From the NCBI RefSeq assembly GCF_030936135.1, contig NC_082613.1:372001-436000 (forward strand): a stretch of 64,000 nucleotides of DNA. The letters are read 5' to 3'. This stretch comes from Gavia stellata. Taxonomy: Eukaryota; Chordata; Aves; Gaviiformes; Gaviidae. Shown here one piece after another: positions 57,904-64,000 of this stretch; position 1 is the stretch's first letter; each line of letters starts with the position of its first letter. Position numbers and translations under genes: made by a program. Under the pieces are notes generated by a model. It did no database searches, had not been told where the DNA came from, and was given only the letters and a program-made list of their open reading frames with translations.

Positions 57904-60900
57904 GTAAGTCTGCGGGCGGGCGGGCGGCAGGGCCCCGCGGCTCCGGGCGGCGGCGCGGCTTTACGCGGAGCGCTCGAATGAAAGGCGTACCACAGCAAAC
58001 CTCGCGGAGGGCTGACTCCTTCCCGGCCGCTGGGCCGGGCCGGGCCGGGCGTGCCCCGCGGCCTGCGGCTGGGCCGTGCTCCGCCGCGCTGCCCGGCGCG
58101 TCCGGGAAGTGGCAGCGGGGAGCGCGGGCTCGCTGGAGCTCCTCCGCTCCCCCGGCGGCGGCGGCGGCACCGGCCGCGGGCGGCAGGTTGCTTTCCGCGG
58201 CGGCCTGGGGCCGGTCGGTACGCAGGGTTATCGCAGCTGAAAGGCGCCTCTTCCCAGTCAAGGGGTGCAGCGGGGAGCGCAGCCCCCAGGAGCACCTGCG
58301 GCCTGGTCTGAGAACTGCGGCCATCGGCGAAGCGTCGGGCGCGCTGTTTTCCTCACCGCTGCTTGAGGAAGCTGTGAGTGGCGTCCAAGGCAAGGGTGCT
58401 GACCAGAGCAGGTGAGGAGGGCCCTGGGCAGCTGTGCTTTGAGAAGCCTGGCTTGCGTTCTCACAGCAGCAGCAGGGTCCTCGGGAAGGAAGATGAACGC
58501 GCTCTCTGTGTTAACGTTTTCCTTGTGGGCAGCTCTGCGTCTGCCTGCTGTCCTGGGTGCAGAGGACCAAGGCGGGTGGGCGCTAGTGCTGCCCGAGAAC
58601 GGTCCTCCTGCCCCTAGGCCTGGCGTCTGGGGGGGTGGCAGGGGGTGGCAGCCTGGTGGGGCTTGGCTCCGAGGTGCTGAGAGCCGCTAGCTGGAGCTGG
58701 GTGGGAAGCTTACTGCTGCTCAGCATCGTTCCTTTCTGTGGTGGCTGGCTTTATTTTTTTTCCTTGCCCAGGAACTTCTTGCAGACTTTTGTGTAATGTT
58801 TCACTTGTGTCAAATTAGTCTCAATGTCCCACTTCAGCTGCGTCTTGCTTTCTGAAGCTGTAGCACTATTAATAAATAACTTTGGGTTTAAATATAAGAT
58901 TTTTAGGGAAATGTGGCTTTAATTAACTTCCAGAGGATTTATTGGCACGTGAGCGGGTGTGGGCTGTCCTGTTGTAGGAAAATGCTCAGCCTGGTGCTCT
59001 GTTTCGGGGGGGGCGGTGGATTGGCACCTTTAAGCTGCCCAGGTGCGTAGTTGGCCTCTCCTGCTGCATTTGTAGACAAAGACTTAATGTGGAAATTAGT
59101 TGTTGACCTAGTGTAGCATGCCTAAAGCTGGGACAACATTCATTTATTCTGGTCTTATGATTACTAAATGGCCCTTAACTATGTAATCTACCAAGTGGAA
59201 AATGGTAAGAGGCAGTAAATGCTCTTATATGAAAGTTCTCTAGTAATTCAGCCTGTCTGAGTGTTTGGGATTTATTGCTTTGTTTTGAAAGTGACTTGCG
59301 AGTGCAAAAATAGCTCCCTGTTTTTCTTCATATGGAAAGCTCTTGCACCCTCTTTCCCAGCCACCCCCTGCTATCCCCACCCTGAAGAAAAATGAAAGGG
59401 AATTTCTTACTGCTTTTTATACTGAAAGTGAAATGTCCTGCCAGGAGCAGTTACAGGGCTTGTTGACGCCTGTTTGCTGTGTGCGTACGTGATGTCCCCA
59501 GACCGTATGCACAGGCCATGCTGCCTGAGCAGGTGCTTGTAGGGGCTCCAAGTCCCCATCCCTGGTAGTGCTCTGAGCCTGGCTGGAGAAGGCTGTGACA
59601 ACTGGATCCAACTTGGACATCACCCCGCTCTGAATGGGAACTTGGACTAGATGGGTCTTTCCATGTTTTATAGCCACATAATAATTTTGGGAGAATTTTG
59701 AAAACTTCTTTCCCCTTAACCGATGAGAACCTGAGCTGCAGTAGTAGAATAGAAGAGAAATCTAGTGCTTCTGTACAGAAAAACGGGACAAGATTTGGTA
59801 CTTCTGACAGGGAAGGGAAAACTCTGTGTGTATGGACAAACTTATAGGAGAATTGAGGCAAATATCGTAGAAGAAATGACTTTTTTAGTTTATCAGTGTT
59901 GGGGTTTTTTCCTCCTCCCTGTTCTGGCAGTTCAGTTAATTTTAAAAAGTTTGTTAGACTGGAAGGTGTTCTTTTCTTCCTGTCCATGCAGGGTTTCCTG
60001 AAAGAAGGAGAAAAGTGATATAAGTGTAAAGTTGATTGAACTTAAAAAAAAAAACCCAAAGTTTTATGTCTCAAATCTGGAGTAGATGTATTTTTCATGC
60101 CAGTTAAGCATTGTAAAAGTATTTATGTAAAACTGGTTTATATTTTTGGATGTTTGACTTGTTTCTTTAGAGGCTACTTTTAAATTGTAACACATACAGG
60201 TTGCTGTTAGGGAGTGTGTTAGTTGTAGGCATCTCATGATTAACAGTAGAAGTTTCTGTTGATATACTCAATTTCATCAGCTTTCTTTTTCCATGTTTCT
60301 TGCATGTTATAAGCAGAAAACTCCATCCTGCATTCCTATAGATGAATGTTTAGGAAGTATGACAACTTTATTAAATAGTTCTTAAACTTTCAAGTTCATC
60401 TTGAAAATTTCAGTGTTTTTCCTTTTTTTTAAGCTTTATGTAATGGTGACTTTTAAACCAGAAAGAATGAATCCTGGGTGGAATTTGGGGGGGCGGGGGT
60501 GTTGGTTTGGTAGAGTTTGTTATGTTGTTTTTTGTTCGTTGGGGTTTTTGCTGTAATTCTTTGGGTGAGTTTGTGCAGTGTATGTTGCTGACTGCTCCAG
60601 CTTTGTCTGCAATAGTGTGGGTTAACGAAGCGTACTTTTGCTGAACTGGGGGAGATGAGGTAGTGGTACAGCATTTACATGGGGGTGGTTAAATTCCCAG
60701 CTGTGGACCCGCCTTCTGTGGGAGCTGACATCTCTATGGGGATAAGTATATGCTGTTTAATAGGAGTATGAATGAGAAACTGTGTTTTCTGGTATTGGAA
60801 AGCTAAGATTTCACGTTTAGCAAAGTGATCCAAGCATGGTCGCTTAAGAGCATTTAAACATTACTTCCTGATATCTCATTCAAAGCCTGTATTGAAATAT

Positions 60901-61341
60901 TTGAGTTCTGTTATGCAATGTTGCGATGAGTGTTTTCTTTCTGCTTATTAAAATATTGCATAAATTTCAACACTTCTTACCAGTGTACTGAAGAAGCAGA
61001 TATGACAACAGGTGTATTGAAAAGCTTAAAGTTAAGATGTTTTAGTGGAAAATGAGTTTTATTTATATCTTAGTCTGGAGTTAAACCATTAAAACTTATC
61101 TGCAAAATAATTAGGTTTACTACCTTTCAGTAGTACAGAAAAGCTCAACCAAAATGCTGCGGTATATGTTTTTGCCAGACCTCTGTATCCCTTGTATTAA
61201 GATTTCTCTGGAGTGAAGTTTGCATCAAGCAGACCCAGTTGGCTTCTAGTCTGCAAAGCTGTTAAGTTTAATCTTGTTCCAGTTTAATTTTAATGTCATG
61301 GATTGAAATTATATGCATGGCCATTTTTCTTTTTTGCGAAG
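57904..61341 (+). other. NCOA5: NCOA5 intron 1 (inferred)
   Basis: It starts within the CpG island and turns AT-rich after about 58750. It holds a CR1 3' remnant near 59530 and otherwise unique T-rich sequence, ending in TTTTTCTTTTTTGCGAAG. A short signal-peptide-like frame at 58493-58690 is discussed under rejected items. Confidence 0.55.
59530..59670 (+). mobile_element. CR1 LINE 3' remnant in NCOA5 intron 1
   Basis: AAGTCCCCATCCCTGG, GCCTGGCTGGAGAAGG, ACTTGGACATCACCC, GCTCTGAATGGGAACTTGG and ACTAGATGGGTCTTTCCA follow the order of the avian CR1 3' end (CCCCATCCCTGGAG ... CCCTGCTCTGAGCAGG-GTTGGACTAGATGACCT ... TTCCAACC). It is diverged and lacks a clear terminal repeat. Confidence 0.6.
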
Positions 61342-61528
61342 AGTTGGATTTGGAACGAAAGCAAAATGGCTCGAGGACGCAAGAGCAATAGCATCAAACA
61401 GAGCGACTTCACTAACAGCACCAATCCTCAGGATTTAGAGAGAAGACTTTTTGTCGGCAATTTGCCCACAGACCACATGACTCGTGAAGAAATGGAAGAG
61501 ATATTTTCAAAATATGGCAAAATCAGGG
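61342..61528 (+). CDS. NCOA5: NCOA5 first coding exon (5' UTR 61342-61365, CDS from 61366)
   Basis: The acceptor is GCGAAG with an alternative AG two bases later, and the donor is GG|GTTAGT at 61529. It encodes residues 1-54, basic Ser/Asn-rich start, then the first beta strand and helix of the RRM (LFVGNLPTDHMTREEMEEIF). Confidence 0.82.
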
Positions 61529-62165
61529 GTTAGTATATTATCTTATGCCTTTTTGTGGCTGGGAATTCAGTGAGAAATATAACTTTGATGCTTGTCAAAT
61601 GCTGTTTGATGAGAGGAGTGACTAATGTTGTTCCTAAAAAGTGACCTTTTAATGATAATTTTCTCTGCCTGCATTTTCTCTGAAAAAGTGATTCCTTCAG
61701 TACAGCTGAAACGTAATGCGTATATATCAGCTAAGTTTTAGCTTTTGGGGTTGCATTGTGATATTACAGTAGTCTTTCAAGTGACTTCATAGTCTCTTAA
61801 TCAACTCTTGGTCACTTCATGGGCTGTATTTTGGTCACTGCCTTTTCAGAAGGAAGTTGATCTACGAAATATATTTCGGAGTCTTTAAGCTTTGCATTTT
61901 GATCCTGGTAGATTTGATTTTCCCAGGAAACTTGCATAGTGGTTTCTGGGTAGAGCCCCTTTGCTTGTTCATCTGGTGGGGTTACGTGATGGCCTGGGTG
62001 CGGGTCAGTACTGTCCCTTAGTTGTAACCGGTCTTGCCCTGCTGTTAACTTTTCCAGCCCTCAGCATGTACCATGGCTATGGGTTCGTGCAGTATGACCG
62101 TCTAGAAGATGTCCAGGCCGCTCTGGACGGTGAGAAGGGTCGCCTTTATAAAGGGTATAGATTAG
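61366..62165 (+). CDS. NCOA5: NCOA5 (partial): first two coding exons encoding an hnRNPC-like RRM
   Basis: Exons 61366-61528 and 62058-62165 join in phase 1 (G|CC = Ala). The ATG has an ideal context (AAAATGG). The product starts MARGRKSNSIKQSDFTNSTN and contains one RRM with RNP2 LFVGNL (28-33) and RNP1 HGYGFVQY (60-67). It also has IFSKYGKI, and the region LDGEKGRLYKG resembles hnRNPC/RALY (GEDGRMIAG). The second exon ends at GTAAGG in phase 1, and the rest of the gene lies beyond the window. Identity as NCOA5 rests on position: CD40 is its divergent neighbour, as in human. Human NCOA5 as I recall it starts directly in the Arg/Asp-rich region without an RRM, so this may be an RRM-bearing long form or a separate RALY-like gene. 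The role would be RNA binding and nuclear-receptor-linked transcription or splicing control in the nucleus. Confidence 0.72.
61529..62057 (+). other. NCOA5: NCOA5 intron between RRM exons
   Basis: 529 bp, GTTAGT to TTTTCCAG, AT-rich and unique. The intron splits the RRM between its first helix and the second beta strand in phase 1. Confidence 0.8.
62058..62165 (+). CDS. NCOA5: NCOA5 second coding exon (second half of RRM)
   Basis: 108 nt, acceptor TTTTCCAG, donor TTAG|GTAAGG. It encodes ALSMYHGYGFVQYDRLEDVQ and AALDGEKGRLYKGYRL. It contains RNP1 and the second RRM helix. An exon length divisible by three, with phase 1 on both sides, means skipping would keep frame but break the RRM. Confidence 0.85.
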
Positions 62166-63389
62166 GTAAGGAAAACTGATCCGTGCTCTCCTACTGACCC
62201 TAGCATGCGTTCTGGTAGAAAGAGTGCTTTTGTTTTAAAGCTCTTTGGGAAGATCACTATGTGAAACTTGCCTGGCGCTAGTCTAAAATCACTTTTACTA
62301 GGTATGTATTTGACTTCTGGGTTATTTGCTGTAAGTGCTGTGTGGTTCATATGCAGTGTTTTCTCTTGCTACGTAGGTCTTACTCTGAACTTATTTTTAT
62401 GTGTTAGTATTTGAAAAGCTCTATTACCCTGTGTAAGAAACTGTTCAACATGTAAGCCCTGGAAAGCAGTCATTGAAACCTCATACACGTAATTTTAAAA
62501 ACATTTGTAAACTGATATTGGGCTTCATCTTGACAGGTTCAGAGGAATTGGTCACAGTGCTTAGCGGCTTCTTAGATAAGTAATCTTAACTTGGATTTTT
62601 TTGCACATGTGAAATCAGTCTGTAAGTAGTGCTATAAATACTAGGTGCTTTAAAAAGGCCATTTTGATAAAGATGAAAATAATTCTGCTAGATATGCTGG
62701 GAGCAAACTTAAACAGAAATGAATGGTTAGAAATCTAAGAGTAAGCTATTAAATGCAAGCAAAAAATTTACTTTCAAAGTGAACCTATGCTGATTTAAAG
62801 AAAAACAATTTGACTTAGGAAGGAATGAAAGGAGCAGTAAATAAGACTTGTGGGAAGCCTCTGTGTACAGTAGCAAACACAAGCCTGAAGATGGAAATGG
62901 AGGCAAATAGACAAGGAGGGTAGAAGGATATATGAAGAAATTATGGCCAGCATTGTTGAAGTCTAGAAGCTTAAATAGGAACAACTGTGGCTGTTTTAGA
63001 AGCTGAGCTGTAACTGTCTGGAAATGATAAAATTTCTCACTGGAAAGGACCACCTAGTTTTCAGTTAATGTTTCTCCTGTCTATTTTTGAAGAGGCAGAA
63101 GGTGTTGGCTTTGATAGTTTCCATTTCAGTAGCAAACTAAAAAAGGTAAAGCAGCAGCTACCAAAACTAGACTTCTCCAAAAAATTAAATCTAACTAACA
63201 TCTATGAGGCTTAGTGAAATCAAGACCTGCCTAGGCTGTTAATGTTGTTTTTCCACAAGCCTTGGAAAACTAGGGAGTTTCCAGGGACCTAGCAGAGTGC
63301 TGCGGATGTGCCAATAGGCAGTGTAAATGGGATGAGCCCGGCATCAGCCCCTGATAACAAAGGGGTTCCTTCACCTGACTCTCAGTGAG
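62166..63389 (+). other. NCOA5: NCOA5 intron, unique part
   Basis: AT-rich intronic sequence without a recognisable next exon. No readable continuation of the NCOA5 protein (Arg/Asp-rich segment) was seen in any frame. Confidence 0.65.
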
Positions 63390-64000
63390 GAGTGAATTCA
63401 TTAATGCCAATCAAAATAAATCCTGTCAAACTAACTTGTGATACTGCAAGTTTTATGGCTGAAAGTAGCAGCGTTGATGTAAAAGACTTCTGTAAGATGT
63501 TTGATTTGATTAAGAAACTAGAACAATTAAAAACAACATAGGGTTAAACGGATTTCAAATAAATCTCAGTGTAACATAGATGGAATTGCTCAGTGCTTTG
63601 AGTGGTGTTCTGGAAAAATGTATTCCTGGCCATACAGTGCTTTTAAGTGACTTAGAAAGAAAACACGCAATCATGTTTTAAAAAGAGAGAATGAAATAAT
63701 GAAGATTGAGTCACTGGTGGTGAAATGACCTGGACTTCTTCCTAAGCTGGATGCAGGCAGAACTAAGCTTTCAGTAAAGCTGAAAGGGAAGATCTGCACC
63801 TAGCAGGAGTGCTTTTGTCATCCTTAGCTTTACAAAACAGATTTGTAAGTAGGGAGGCTTTGGTACCTGTGGGGTTTTGCTGCTGGAATGCTGTGTTCAG
63901 TTCTGGTACGTCTGGTTCAAAAAGGATAATGCTAAATTGGAGAAGCCTCAGAAAAATCTGAAGAAGGCTTAAAGAGTTGAAGAACAAGCCCTAGCAAAAG
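63390..64000 (+). mobile_element. Ancient CR1-like LINE remnant (internally deleted)
   Basis: Pieces occur in CR1 order. GAATTCATTAATGCCAATC and CCTGTCAAACTAACTT match GGATTCAYYAAGGGCAAATC...CTGACCAACCT. GACTTCTGTAAGATGTTTGA matches the region before the reverse transcriptase (GACTTYTGCAAAGCWTTTGA). CTGGAATGCTGTGTTCAGTT, GGTTCAAAAAGGATAATG and AAATTGGAGAAGCCTCAG match TGGAGTACTGYGTYCAGTTYTGG ... AAGGATGTGGACAAATTGGAGAG. Homology is by eye and heavily diverged. It runs off the window end. Confidence 0.5.

Larger units (their letters stand above)
54930..58330. promoter_or_regulatory. CpG island spanning the CD40-NCOA5 divergent promoter region
   Basis: About 3.4 kb of CpG-dense DNA covers CD40 exon 1, the roughly 1.8 kb between the two gene starts and the NCOA5 first exon. 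Long open frames cross it on both strands (up to 500 codons), caused by composition and the hexamer repeat. Limits were judged by eye. Confidence 0.65.

Noticed and set aside
58493..58690. Frame starting MNALSVLTFSLWAALRLP, resembling a secreted peptide with signal sequence
   Set aside because: It looks like a signal peptide by eye, but the downstream part is Gly/Trp-rich without domain, lies inside NCOA5 intron 1, and no family is recognised. Transcript and conservation evidence would be needed.
1..64000. Search for CRISPR arrays, operons or prokaryotic-type systems
   Set aside because: The tandem repeats seen have no spacers, the genes are spliced vertebrate genes, and nothing suggests bacterial origin.

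Overview
The window looks like avian nuclear DNA. Three single-copy vertebrate genes have spliced, intron-rich structures, the interspersed repeats are CR1-type LINE remnants with a typical avian 3' end, and GC-rich isochores alternate with AT-rich islands. The species cannot be named from the sequence. The gene order is CDH22 (+, only its last two coding exons), a roughly 41 kb gene desert, CD40 (-, complete) and NCOA5 (+, first exons only). From memory this matches the human 20q13.12 order NCOA5-CD40-CDH22, with CDH22 and CD40 tail to tail across a long desert and CD40 and NCOA5 head to head. That synteny supports the naming.

Layout. 1-5799 is intron of CDH22, with a possible relic LINE. 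5800-6051 and 7434-7972 are the last two CDH22 coding exons (end of the ectodomain, membrane segment, catenin-binding tail), followed by a short 3' UTR with a polyadenylation signal at 8225. From about 8260 to 49710 I find no protein-coding gene. This desert holds many AT-rich islands with homeodomain-, POU-, PBX- and GATA-like sites (candidate enhancers), a 13-copy 26/27-bp minisatellite beside an orphan CpG island (21.3-22.3 kb), a CR1 reverse-transcriptase fragment (44.0-44.4 kb), and a second orphan CpG island at the 3' end of CD40.

CD40 could be rebuilt as nine exons (50383-55824, minus strand). All splice phases agree and the product is 274 aa, with TNFR cysteine-rich repeats, one membrane segment and both classes of TRAF-binding motif. 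Intron 1 carries about 21.7 copies of a GGGGCT repeat (transcript sense) starting immediately after the GTGAGT donor, which is the most striking structural feature here. A CpG island of about 3.4 kb covers the CD40 promoter (with kappaB-like sites) and the NCOA5 promoter (with a ZNF143/THAP11-like element). The NCOA5 coding start at 61366 opens a well-formed hnRNPC/RALY-like RRM split over two exons; the canonical human NCOA5 as I remember it lacks this RRM.

Functionally these are neighbours rather than a pathway: a type II cadherin for neural cell adhesion, an immune co-stimulatory receptor, and a nuclear receptor coregulator. I found no convincing undescribed system. The best leads are the G-rich repeat at the CD40 5' splice site, the RRM-bearing NCOA5 N-terminus, the orphan CpG islands and the array of AT-rich islands.
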